Below are positions 50,888 to 57,917 of a stretch of 64,000 nt of DNA, one piece after another. Position numbers and translations under genes: made by a program. The stretch's first letter is position 1; every line of letters starts with the position of its first letter. Below the pieces are notes generated by a model. That model was not told the origin of the DNA. It saw only the letters and a list, made by a program, of their open reading frames with translations, and did not search any database. The DNA comes from VRUE01 sp963703235 (GTDB taxonomy: Bacteria; Actinomycetota; Thermoleophilia; Solirubrobacterales; 70-9): positions 2,356,001-2,420,000 of the forward strand of contig OY969802.1 in the NCBI GenBank assembly GCA_963703235.1, in the 5' to 3' direction.

Positions 50888-51022
50888 TCAGCTCCCCTTC
50901 TTTTTGGGGCGAGCGTCGCTTCTCTTGCGACGCCAGCTGCCGTCCTTATTACGGCTGCGGGGCTGCTTGCCACCGCCCTCATCGCGGACATGGGGCACCC
51001 TTCCGCTGCGCCGGTCGGCCAT
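50888..51022 (-). CDS. Small basic protein, 44 residues
   Basis: The sequence MADRRSGRVPHVRDEGGGKQ... ends in RPKKKGS and is Arg/Lys/Gly-rich, with a predicted strong positive charge. A near-perfect Shine-Dalgarno (AGGAGG, 6 nt before the ATG) supports expression. It precedes the interrupted beta-family gene in the same direction and its promoter region carries direct repeats. A nucleic-acid-binding accessory protein is possible, but nothing was recognised. Confidence 0.6.
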   Translation of the reverse strand: MADRRSGRVPHVRDEGGGKQPRSRNKDGSWRRKRSDARPKKKGS

Positions 51023-51033
51023 CAGAACCTCCT

Positions 51034-51060
51034 ATGCTTGAAAATTGATCAATGCTTGAA
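51034..51060. promoter_or_regulatory. Direct repeats with central palindrome, candidate operator
   Basis: ATGCTTGAA occurs twice (51034-51042 and 51052-51060) with TTGATCAA (51045-51052) between. It lies just upstream of the ribosome binding site of the 44-residue protein gene on the minus strand. Confidence 0.4.
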
Positions 51061-51104
51061 GGAGTATTGGCCGAGGTTCGGACGGAAACGCTGACGCTTT
51101 GTGT

Positions 51105-51121
51105 GACGCAACGTTGGCGTC
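51105..51121. promoter_or_regulatory. Imperfect palindrome before the Phd-like gene
   Basis: GACGCAACGTTGGCGTC is almost self-complementary (centre AACGTT, flanks GACGC/GCGTC with one extra G). It lies about 50 nt before the Phd-like start. Phd/YefM antitoxins bind palindromes in their own promoters. Confidence 0.4.
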
Positions 51122-51173
51122 GGCTCTGATCCCTATGGTGACGAAGTCAAGGCCCGATGACGATGGAGGGAAC

Positions 51174-51386
51174 GTGAGCAGAGTCGAGGTATCGAATGAA
51201 GAGCTGCGAAGCGTGCGCGACGCGACTCGGGAGCTCGGCAAGCTGGTTGACAGCCTGGCGAGTGGGAAGGCCGAGAAGTTCGTGCTAACCAAGCACGGTC
51301 AGATGAGGGCGGTCGTCGTCTCCGTTGACGAGTTCTCGACGATGCGGGCATGTGTTCAGGTCAACTCGGTGCCCAGGGCTGGATAG
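51174..51386 (+). CDS. Phd/YefM-like antitoxin, no toxin partner
   Basis: This 70-residue protein starts at GTG 51174, preceded by GGAGGG. EELRSVRDATRELGKLVDSLASGKAEKFVLTKHGQMRAVVVSVDEFSTM matches the Phd/YefM DNA-binding fold (R...G...ITKxGKxxAVLVSxxEY). Such antitoxins bind their promoter and neutralise a downstream toxin. The next 120 nt contain no toxin-like frame, so it is an orphan, possibly a remnant or a stand-alone regulator. Confidence 0.65.
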   Translation: MSRVEVSNEELRSVRDATRELGKLVDSLASGKAEKFVLTKHGQMRAVVVSVDEFSTMRACVQVNSVPRAG

Positions 51387-51510
51387 GGAACGAACGCCCG
51401 GTCGGAAGACCAAGCAGAACATCGAGGCTCGCTGAGGATGCGGCGTCTGGTCGCCCTTTCCGACCGGTCTGCCACCGATGCCGGACGAGCGGATCGTTAT
51501 GGACTAGGCG

Positions 51511-52275
51511 CTACTCGCCGCCACGAAAGGGCTGTCGGGCAAGGACGATCTCTGAGACTTCGGTCGCTCCAGCCTCGATCATGGCCTTCGCGACCTCGCG
51601 AATCGTGAAACCCTCGGTGAAAACGTCGTCGAAGACAAGGATTCGTCGGTCGGCCACTCGGGCGGGATCGGGTACTCGGAGGGCCTGACGCAGTGGGCCT
51701 TCCGCAATCTCCTTGCGCTCGCGCCACGGCTTCACCGAGCCCTTCTTGGCGAAGCGCTCCGTCGCAGCATCCTTGACGATCAAGTCGTACTCGAAGGGCC
51801 AGGCGATTGGCTCCTCGATGGCTGCAGCTTCGACGACGAGACGAGTGTGGTCAAAGGACCGATCAGCGTCCGTGCCGGTATAAGTCGGACTGGGAATGAT
51901 CGCGTCATAGCCAGCGAAGCCCTCGGCATGCTCATCGAGATAACCGACGAGCATGCGGCCGAAGATCGCCCGCCAGCCCGGCTTGTGGTCGTACTTGTAG
52001 CGCGAGATTGCCCACTGCATCTCCCCGGTGCGCATCGAGATCGCGCGAACGCGGGTGAAATAGCGATCAGGCCAGCCGCAGACGAGATTTCCACACTCCT
52101 CATCTGCTGTTGCCTTAGGTAGATCGCAAACCTCGCATGCCATAGCCGGGACCGCCTCGGTGTGCTCGCTGGCACAGGCAAAGCAGATCGGAGCGGTTCC
52201 AGTGTCGCGGTACGCGCAGTTGGCGCAGGCGGCGAAGCCGGCTGGGGGCCGATCCAACTTCGCAAGGTCGATCAC
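51511..52275 (-). CDS. Phosphoribosyltransferase with zinc ribbons, ShosT-like
   Basis: This 254-residue protein has two four-Cys clusters at the N-terminus (Cys 17, 20, 31, 34 and 47, 50, 61, 66), probably zinc-binding. A PRTase domain follows with the PRPP loop RILVFDDVFTEGFT (about 211-224) and a YDHKPGWRAIFG...YDAIIPSP segment as in ComFC. In the ShosTA anti-phage toxin-antitoxin system the toxin is a phosphoribosyltransferase encoded next to a DprA-like protein; the arrangement here is the same. The start is GTG 52275, 8 nt after the DprA-like stop. Toxicity is inferred from that comparison, not shown. Confidence 0.7.
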   Translation of the reverse strand: MIDLAKLDRPPAGFAACANCAYRDTGTAPICFACASEHTEAVPAMACEVCDLPKATADEECGNLVCGWPDRYFTRVRAISMRTGEMQWAISRYKYDHKPGWRAIFGRMLVGYLDEHAEGFAGYDAIIPSPTYTGTDADRSFDHTRLVVEAAAIEEPIAWPFEYDLIVKDAATERFAKKGSVKPWRERKEIAEGPLRQALRVPDPARVADRRILVFDDVFTEGFTIREVAKAMIEAGATEVSEIVLARQPFRGGE

Positions 52276-52283
52276 GGAGCGAG

Positions 52284-53237
52284 CTAGACGAGCTCGAGGG
52301 CGAGCTGCGATCGCTGACTGGACTGCATCTCGACCTGCTCGGGCGAGCGCAGCCACTTGACCACATCGTCGACCGAGTTGACTTCGATCGCCCCTCGCTT
52401 CTCCAGGTAGCTCTTTGCCCATTCCTCACTCGTCACGAGCGAGGATATGAGGAACGCCCGCTTGCCCTGCTCGAGAGCGATGCGAGCCTGCATCTTGGCG
52501 CCGGAGGTGCTGCTGGCCTCGATCACCGCGGTGCCTTGGCTTATCCCCGACATGACCTCGTTGCGCATCGGGAAGCTGTAACGAGTGGGTGGTGCTGAGG
52601 GCCAGAACTGCGAGACAATTGCGCCGCGCTCGACGATGCGCTCGGCCAGTTCAGCGTTCTCCTTGGGGTAGACCTGCAGGATGCCGGTGCCGATCACCGC
52701 AATGGTGCGACCACCGCAGTCGAGGACGGCTGAGTGAGCCGCCGTGTCGATTCCCTTCGCGAGACCGGAGATCACCGTGACTCCGTCTCGCACTAGGAGC
52801 GAGGCGAGCTTTACTGCTTGATCGACCCCCTCGGGAGAGGCACGGCGGGTGCCGACGACAGCAACCGAACGAGCGTCATCCCGGTTTAGCTCACCGCGGT
52901 AAAAAAGAAACGGGGGAGGCTTCGGGATGACTCGAAGGTTTGAGGGATAAGCGTCGTCGAGCACCGTGACGAGGCGGGCGCCTATCTCAGCCGCAATGTC
53001 CACCTCGCTCTGAGCGCGCTCGCGTCGCTCGGGGAGCGAGGTGAGGGCTGGGGCAAGTTGAGCTGCGGTCGAGCGGCCGTCGCGGGAGTCCTCGGCAACA
53101 TTGCCCGCGAGTAGGCGGGCCAGTCCTTCCGGGCGCTGCGCTTCGCGAGCAAGGACATTCCAATTGACGTCCTTTATCGTGCAGAGGGCCAGCAAAGAGA
53201 GGCGGTCTCGGCTCCCGGCTTGAGTTTCAGTAGCCAT
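52284..53237 (-). CDS. DprA-like protein, ShosA-like
   Basis: This 317-residue protein has a Rossmann-like DprA/SMF domain with SVAVVGTRRASPEG (about 124-137), ISGLAKGIDTAAHSAVL (156-172), VIGTGILQVYPKEN (181-194) and FPMRNEVMSGIS (222-233). In competence, DprA loads RecA on single strands; in ShosTA the DprA-like ShosA is the antitoxin. The housekeeping dprA usually sits elsewhere with topA or rnhB, whereas this copy is paired with a PRTase in an island. AAGGAGGG precedes the ATG at 53237, and a perfect LexA-type box lies 20 nt further upstream. Confidence 0.75.
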   Translation of the reverse strand: MATETQAGSRDRLSLLALCTIKDVNWNVLAREAQRPEGLARLLAGNVAEDSRDGRSTAAQLAPALTSLPERRERAQSEVDIAAEIGARLVTVLDDAYPSNLRVIPKPPPFLFYRGELNRDDARSVAVVGTRRASPEGVDQAVKLASLLVRDGVTVISGLAKGIDTAAHSAVLDCGGRTIAVIGTGILQVYPKENAELAERIVERGAIVSQFWPSAPPTRYSFPMRNEVMSGISQGTAVIEASSTSGAKMQARIALEQGKRAFLISSLVTSEEWAKSYLEKRGAIEVNSVDDVVKWLRSPEQVEMQSSQRSQLALELV

Positions 53238-53689
53238 TGACCCTCCTTTCTGAGATGCGAACATATGTTCGATCAAGAGCAAAGTTTCGCATTGGCACCG
53301 GACAGATCATGACCGACCCACTTCTTCGGCTGATCCCGTCGGGATGCACAGCGCGCAGGATCACAGCCATCTCGGACCGCTTAAACAGAGCTCCTCGAAC
53401 GCAAAATCCGTAGTCGCGTTTGTGCGCCCGCCTACCTACAGCCGTCGAAGTGGCGGCTCGCGGTCTCGACTGCGCTGCCGTAGTGGCCAAACGCTTTTCG
53501 GATCTGCTTGAGGCCTGCGATTCGCGGGTCCCTTTTCGGAACGTCGAGTGAGGCGGCGCCTGACCTCCGCCCACCCCAGAGACAAGCGCGAGAGCGCCGC
53601 CCCCGCCGGCCACTCCTCTCCTTTCGAAGAGCCCGACGTTATGTGCAGTTAGGACAGTTTGTGTAGCCTGCCTGCCAAAGGGATCACGA
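53238..53689. other. Intergenic region of the island
   Basis: Apart from the ribosome binding site and LexA box near 53240-53271, no gene is recognisable in this ~450 bp. Frames on both strands are short or compositionally poor. It serves as the divergent control region for the DprA-like operon and the HTH gene. Confidence 0.5.
53258..53271. promoter_or_regulatory. LexA (SOS) box
   Basis: CGAACATATGTTCG is a perfect 14-bp palindrome and matches the Gram-positive/actinobacterial LexA consensus CGAAC(N4)GTTCG. It lies 20 nt upstream of the DprA-like start codon, so the DprA/PRTase operon should be induced by DNA damage. Confidence 0.75.
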
Positions 53690-54046
53690 ATGATGAAGAG
53701 GATCCACATCGATCCCGCGAAGGGGAATGCCGAGCAGAAGATCTCGACGATCAAGGATGCGATTGACGGGCTGCTCGATTCCGACCTGGCAATCACGGTT
53801 ACGGTCGCCGACGAGGATTCGATGCTTTCTCCTCAGCAGGCAGCCGGCCGGCTCGGCTTCTCTCGGCAGCATGTTCGCCGTCTGATCGAGGCTGGCGAGC
53901 TGCAGGCGCAGCAGCTGCCCAACTCCACGCATTGGAAGATTCCGCTGCGTGCTGTCTTGGCCTTTGAGGAGCGTCGCGCGTCGGCAGAAGAGCGAGCGGA
54001 CGAGCACTCCCGCTCGCTCGACGAGCTCGGCGCACCGGCTGAGTGA
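53690..54046 (+). CDS. Excisionase-type helix-turn-helix protein
   Basis: This 118-residue protein has a C-terminal half, MLSPQQAAGRLGFSRQHVRRLIEAGELQAQQLPNSTHWKIPL, that is a MerR/excisionase-like (HTH_17) DNA-binding domain. The N-terminal ~40 residues (KRIHIDPAKGNAEQKISTIKDAIDGLL) precede it. Proteins of this shape are often antitoxins encoded before PIN-domain toxins, or excisionases of mobile elements. No PIN gene follows here. The start is ATG 53690 or the adjacent ATG 53693. Confidence 0.65.
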   Translation: MMKRIHIDPAKGNAEQKISTIKDAIDGLLDSDLAITVTVADEDSMLSPQQAAGRLGFSRQHVRRLIEAGELQAQQLPNSTHWKIPLRAVLAFEERRASAEERADEHSRSLDELGAPAE

Positions 54047-54078
54047 GCGCTCCACGCGCGTCATAGACTCGCGCGGCG

Positions 54079-54241
54079 GTGGCCCGCAAGCGTGACGTCA
54101 AGCAGTTCAGACAAGCCTGCAAAGAGGTTGGGCTGACGCCTCGGGGAGCGTTATGAAGCGAGCGAGGAGCCTCATGCGGAGAAGGGGGAATCGGGCGTGC
54201 AGGGGCACATGAGCTATAGCGAGCTGCTGGCTTGGCTGTGA
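54079..54241 (+). pseudogene. Frameshifted small ORF after the HTH gene
   Basis: From GTG 54079 the frame gives ARKRDVKQFRQACKEVGLTPRG and then stops at about 54156. In the next frame the sequence continues sensibly, ERYEASEEPHAEKGESGVQGHMSYSELLAWL, to TGA 54241. One base shift near 54140 would restore a single protein of about 54 residues. No family is recognised. Confidence 0.45.
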
Positions 54242-54258
54242 CAATGGAGGCAGCGCTA

Positions 54259-54672
54259 ATGGCAACTGTCGTCGCTCTAGATGCTTCGCCTGCAAATGTT
54301 CTGCGCTCGATGCGCGGGTCGATCGTCGATGCCAAAAAGGCGTATCCCGACGTGCTTCATGTCGAGATCCGCGATTCCGCCGGAGAGTTGTGGCGACTCG
54401 CGACTCAGGACGCCGAGTGGTCTCCTGCTGACCCTCCTAAGTTGGTTGGTCAGGTCATTGAAGATGCGGAGATTGATGAGAGCTCCGGCGAGCTGCGCTG
54501 CAAGCTCTCCAACGGCTCGGTTCTAGATGTCCGGCCCGGTAGTGCCCATGAGGAAGACGACGATCCCCCGAATTGGGAGTTGATCACGCCGGATGGCGTC
54601 CTCTTGGAGTTCGGGCCGGGTGTTCGCTGGCAGATCAGCGGAGCCGATGCGCCAGCGTCATCTCGCCGCTGA
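54259..54672 (+). CDS. Hypothetical protein
   Basis: This 137-residue protein has ATG 54259 preceded by GGAGG. The sequence is acidic, with SMRGSIVDAKKAYPDVLHVEIRDSAGELWRL and a C-terminal WELITPDGVLLEFGPGVRW. The last segment is a beta-rich pattern seen in small uncharacterised actinobacterial proteins (DUF6188-like), but that match is from memory of a pattern only. There is no signal peptide or membrane segment. It lies in the island, on the same strand as the HTH gene. Confidence 0.55.
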   Translation: MATVVALDASPANVLRSMRGSIVDAKKAYPDVLHVEIRDSAGELWRLATQDAEWSPADPPKLVGQVIEDAEIDESSGELRCKLSNGSVLDVRPGSAHEEDDDPPNWELITPDGVLLEFGPGVRWQISGADAPASSRR

Positions 54673-54725
54673 TTGCGTTGAGACTCGACTCGCGGTGTTC
54701 TCCGGATTTGAGATCGGGCCAGCTG

Positions 54726-54758
54726 TTTGGGCCACGAAGGCACTTGTCGTGGCCCAAA
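54726..54758. terminator. Perfect hairpin after the hypothetical gene
   Basis: TTTGGGCCACGA (54726-54737) and its perfect complement (54747-54758) form a 12-bp stem with a 9-nt loop, about 55 nt after the stop at 54672. No T-run follows, but position suggests termination. Confidence 0.5.
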
Positions 54759-54797
54759 CCCACGAGAATCCCACCGGACCACGGGTAATCGAGCGCT

Positions 54798-54824
54798 CGG
54801 ACGCCCGATTACAATGGGCGTCCG
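54798..54824. promoter_or_regulatory. Operator/promoter abutting a start codon
   Basis: CGGACGCCC (54798-54806) and its perfect complement (54816-54824) flank the hexamer TACAAT (54810-54815), a good -10 box. The ATG of the next gene is at 54825, so transcription would begin within a few bases of it, giving a leaderless message with the repressor site over the -10. Confidence 0.5.
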
Positions 54825-55205
54825 ATGCCTAAGTGCTTCTGCGGGTGTGGCCGCAAGATCGGCTTCATGGACCGGGGGATGAACAAGCAGGGTCGTCGCA
54901 CGGTCGATTTGCTGGGCAAGCTGCGCGAGACTCGGGCGACGATCGAGGAGCGCGGGCCGCTGGACGAGGGCGGGGATATCACGGCCCTTCTGGAGCGGTA
55001 CGACGAGCTGATCGCGGAAGGCGAGCGGTACGAGCACGACTGGCAGGACCTAATCCACAGCGGAGCCGACCTGCCGCCCTCGCAGGCGCTCGCGTTCAAG
55101 CGCGAATGGACGGATTGGGGTAAGACCGGGATGCAGATGAACTCGATCCTGAGCCTTCCCCCCGATCAACTGCGCCAGGTCATTCTCGCCAACCGCGAAG
55201 AATGA
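54825..55205 (+). CDS. Hypothetical protein with Cys-rich N-terminus
   Basis: This 126-residue protein starts MPKCFCGCGRKIGF; the C-x-C-x-C cluster with Arg/Lys looks like half a metal-binding site. The remainder is mainly helical and charged (ETRATIEERGPLDEGGDITALLERYDELIAEG). No catalytic motif was seen. No Shine-Dalgarno is present before the ATG, in line with a leaderless transcript. It is convergent with the next operon; its stop is 3 nt from that stop. Confidence 0.6.
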   Translation: MPKCFCGCGRKIGFMDRGMNKQGRRTVDLLGKLRETRATIEERGPLDEGGDITALLERYDELIAEGERYEHDWQDLIHSGADLPPSQALAFKREWTDWGKTGMQMNSILSLPPDQLRQVILANREE

Positions 55206-55208
55206 GCG

Positions 55209-55397
55209 TCAGCGCGGAGGCTCGTCTGGGTTGTCCTCGCGCTCCTCCTTCGACTCCTTGGCCAGCTTTCGCATCCGTTCCTCGACGAAATCGTGAGGGG
55301 TGCGGGGCGGGCCGGGGGGCTTGTCCCCGGCCCGCCGGCCGATCTCTTCGCGCAGGCGGCGTGCTCGCTCGGCGCTGGCTTTCTCGTCGTCGGTCAA
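55209..55397 (-). CDS. Small charged hypothetical protein
   Basis: This 62-residue, very hydrophilic protein contains DEKASAERARRLREEIGRR and VEERMRKLAKESKEERE and is probably helical. It is joined to the upstream gene by an ATGA overlap, which supports expression. No family was recognised. Confidence 0.5.
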   Translation of the reverse strand: MTDDEKASAERARRLREEIGRRAGDKPPGPPRTPHDFVEERMRKLAKESKEEREDNPDEPPR

Positions 55398-56245
55398 CTG
55401 CTGCCGTCCCCGGCGGCGTCTCGGATCGCGGTGATCTGCTCGCGCAGTTGCCCGGCCTTGGAGCTGGCCGACTCGGCGGTCTGGGCGCCGGCGGCTACAG
55501 CCGCCTGGAGCGTCGCGTCGGTGGGGTCGAGACCCTGCGTCAGCTCCGGATGGGGCGTGCGCTTGTCGATCTCCGACCGCAGGCTCTTGATGCTTGCCTC
55601 GAACACGCCTAGGTCACGGTACTCCTGTTCGGGCCCGAACCAAATCTGCTGCCACCAGTGGTCGGAGACGGGGTCGTGCCAGCTGATGTAGCCGCCACGG
55701 AGAACCTCCCGCGGCTGCTTGATCGCGCCGGTGAAGCTGTAGCGGGCTCCCTCGACCGGAAGGGGCTCGAAGAAGCGGGGCGTGTAGAAGTCCGAGACGA
55801 GTATGTCGTTGACGGTGTAGCCGAACTCGGCGGCCTCCGAGGGATCGCAGACCTCGACCAGGAACTCGACGCGCCCCTGGTCGGGTTTCGGCGACTGCCC
55901 CGGGATCAAGCGGTTGCCCCCCGGGTCGACGAGCATCTCGAGCATCTCGTGGCTTGCGGTGAGCGACCAGCTGTCGCCGAAGGTGATCAAGGCGAAGGGC
56001 TGTCCGTCCTTGTCGAGGTGGATGCCGGCTGCACCCTCGAAGCCGATGTCGTCGCGGACGATCATCGGCCAGTAGCCGACCGGCACGTCCTCCAGGCGGG
56101 GGAAGGCGTCGACGGTGGCGCAGATGTCCCACACGGGCGCGAAGTCCCGCGTCGCCTGCCGCTGCAGGGCGGCCGCGACCCGTGAGACGTCGCCGGGTTC
56201 GTGATCTTCCACTTCGGAGACCAGGGCAAGGTTCTCGGTCAGCAT
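55394..56245 (-). CDS. Hypothetical protein with HEMLE segment
   Basis: This 283-residue protein has SLTASHEMLEMLVDPGGNRL (about 97-117), a His-Glu-x-x-Glu pattern in a helix followed by an Asp-Pro. It recalls the metal-binding helix of zincins but lacks the second His, so metallopeptidase activity is uncertain. VEFLVEVCDPSEAAEFGYTVNDILVSDFYTPRFF is another well-ordered-looking segment. The C-terminal ~60 residues are Ala-rich and may be a coiled coil. There is no signal peptide. AAGGAG precedes the ATG at 56245. It is first in a two-gene operon. Confidence 0.6.
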   Translation of the reverse strand: MLTENLALVSEVEDHEPGDVSRVAAALQRQATRDFAPVWDICATVDAFPRLEDVPVGYWPMIVRDDIGFEGAAGIHLDKDGQPFALITFGDSWSLTASHEMLEMLVDPGGNRLIPGQSPKPDQGRVEFLVEVCDPSEAAEFGYTVNDILVSDFYTPRFFEPLPVEGARYSFTGAIKQPREVLRGGYISWHDPVSDHWWQQIWFGPEQEYRDLGVFEASIKSLRSEIDKRTPHPELTQGLDPTDATLQAAVAAGAQTAESASSKAGQLREQITAIRDAAGDGSS

Positions 56246-56364
56246 GGCAGCTCCTTTTTAGTGATCCGAATAGTTGGAGTTAAGTGCCCAACCTATGAGC
56301 GGGAGGAGGCCAGGTCAACACCGAGTTGCGTTGGCGGCGCCCACCCGCCCTTCTAAGCTGTGGC

Positions 56365-57243
56365 GTGCTGACCGAACGGGTTGAACGCTGGCGCGGGGAA
56401 GGGGCGATGGAGGATGTCCTCGGCCACCGTCTCTTCGTGCGGCGCCGTGCGGGGAGCGGGCCGTTGCTGCTGTTCCTGCACGGCTTCCCGTCGTCCTCCT
56501 ACGACTGGCGCACGCTGCTGGAGCTGCGGCCCGATCGGGCGACGGTCGCCTTCGACTTCCTCGGCTTCGGCCTCTCGGAGAAGCCACGCGATCACGTCTA
56601 CACGCTCGCCTGGCAGGCGGATGCGGCGGAAGAGCTGGTGCGCCGGGGCGGCTCGCAGCCCGTCTTCCTGGTCGCCCACGACATGGGTACCTCGGTCGCC
56701 ACCGAGCTGATGGGGCGGGACCTGCGGGGCGAATGCGAGCTCGACCTACGGGGCGCCCTCCTCTTCAACGGCAGCATGCTGCTGCACCTCTCGAGCCCGA
56801 CCGCCGGGCAGCGCCTGCTCCGCAGCCGGCTCGGCCCCCTCTTCGCGCGGCTGACCAGCGAGCGCACCTTCCGGGCGCAGTTCGCCCGCGTCTTCTCCGA
56901 CGAGCACCCGCTCAGCGCCGAGGAGGCCGCCGACCAGTGGTCGTTGATCGCCCACGACGGCGGGCAGCGCATCGCCCACCGCACCATCCACTACATGGCG
57001 GAGCGCGAACGCTTCACCGAGCGCTGGCACGGCGCGATCCGCGACTGGCCGGAGGCTATGACGCTGGCGTGGGGGTTGCGGGACCCGGTCGCCACCGTCG
57101 ACGTCCTCGCTGGGCTAAGGGCGCTGCGGCCGGGCGTCGAGGTCGTCGAGCTGTCCGACGCCGGCCACTATCCGCAGATCGAACGGCCGGACGGGATCGC
57201 GGCGGCGCTCGACGCCGCGCTCGCCCGGGCCGGCACGTCCTGA
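56365..57243 (+). CDS. Alpha/beta hydrolase, epoxide hydrolase/haloalkane dehalogenase-like
   Basis: This 292-residue hydrolase has the oxyanion segment LLFLHGFPSSSYDWR. The nucleophile elbow VAHDMGTSVA carries Asp rather than Ser, as in epoxide hydrolases and haloalkane dehalogenases. LSDAGHYPQIERPD supplies the catalytic His. The cap domain lies between about 130 and 220. It should hydrolyse an epoxide, alkyl halide or ester; the true substrate is open. I chose GTG 56365 because the conserved part begins soon after it. Confidence 0.82.
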   Translation: MLTERVERWRGEGAMEDVLGHRLFVRRRAGSGPLLLFLHGFPSSSYDWRTLLELRPDRATVAFDFLGFGLSEKPRDHVYTLAWQADAAEELVRRGGSQPVFLVAHDMGTSVATELMGRDLRGECELDLRGALLFNGSMLLHLSSPTAGQRLLRSRLGPLFARLTSERTFRAQFARVFSDEHPLSAEEAADQWSLIAHDGGQRIAHRTIHYMAERERFTERWHGAIRDWPEAMTLAWGLRDPVATVDVLAGLRALRPGVEVVELSDAGHYPQIERPDGIAAALDAALARAGTS

Positions 57244-57248
57244 GCGCC

Positions 57249-57917
57249 TCAGCTGCCGGTCGCCGAGAAGTGCTGGTAGTCCTTCGGCCAGGGCCAGTTG
57301 CCTCCCCACTCCCAGCCGATCGCGGCGAAGGCTGCGACGACCGGGCCGCCGCGGTGCACCATCCCCTCCGCGTGGCGGTCGCGACGCGCGAAGGAGCCGC
57401 CGGCGGGTGGCGAGACGTAGCCGGAGTCGGTCACGTAGGGGTTCTCGATCGGATTGAGGTCGATCGCCCTGCCGTAGGCGTGCTCGGACCACCTCGTCGT
57501 GCCGGCGACGGTGCGGCAGTTGAAGGCGGAGGTGTTGTCGGCCGCCATGCTGCGGCGGTCGTCGGCGCCGTAAGCGTCGACCAGCCGCATCTGGCGAATG
57601 GGAAACCGCAGTCGGTAGAGGCGGCGCATCGTGCGCAGCATCCCTTGGGCGTGGGCGCGGTGGACGACCAGCCGGCCGCGGTGGACCCCGCCGTCGAAGC
57701 CCCAGTGGCTGACCCGGAGCAGGCGCAGCTCGTCGAAGCCGACCGGGCAGCCGGGGCGCCAGGAGACGCCGCTCATCCGCTCTCGGGTCTCGCTGTCGAT
57801 GCGCGCCGTGCTGCCCTCGAAAGGAGTCGCCTCTCGGCCCTGTGCCACGCCCGGCGCCGCGGAAGTCGCGAGGAGGAGCGCAGCGGCGCCGAGCGCGATG
57901 CAGCGCCTTGGCTTCAC
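57249..57917 (-). CDS. Secreted M15-type D,D-carboxypeptidase-like protein
   Basis: This 222-residue protein has a signal peptide (CIALGAAALLLATSAAPGVA). The zinc-site motifs of the VanY/M15 family are present: SEHAYGRAIDLNP (HxxxxxxD) and, near the end, WPKDYQHFSATG (HxH-like position occupied by QHF). It would trim peptidoglycan stem peptides outside the cell. The GTG start overlaps the arsC stop (GTGA), so the two are cotranscribed, an odd pairing. Confidence 0.75.
   Translation of the reverse strand: MKPRRCIALGAAALLLATSAAPGVAQGREATPFEGSTARIDSETRERMSGVSWRPGCPVGFDELRLLRVSHWGFDGGVHRGRLVVHRAHAQGMLRTMRRLYRLRFPIRQMRLVDAYGADDRRSMAADNTSAFNCRTVAGTTRWSEHAYGRAIDLNPIENPYVTDSGYVSPPAGGSFARRDRHAEGMVHRGGPVVAAFAAIGWEWGGNWPWPKDYQHFSATGS

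Noticed and set aside
51387..51510. Search for a toxin gene directly after the Phd-like antitoxin
   Set aside because: No frame of RelE, Doc or PIN type is present in this short gap.
53227..53796. 189-codon minus-strand frame between the DprA-like and HTH genes
   Set aside because: It overlaps the LexA box and the ribosome site of the DprA-like gene, has no recognisable segment, and runs antisense into the HTH gene.
47498..55205. Search for a repeated tRNA-Phe 3' end (att site)
   Set aside because: No convincing second copy was found by eye, so no attachment site is claimed.
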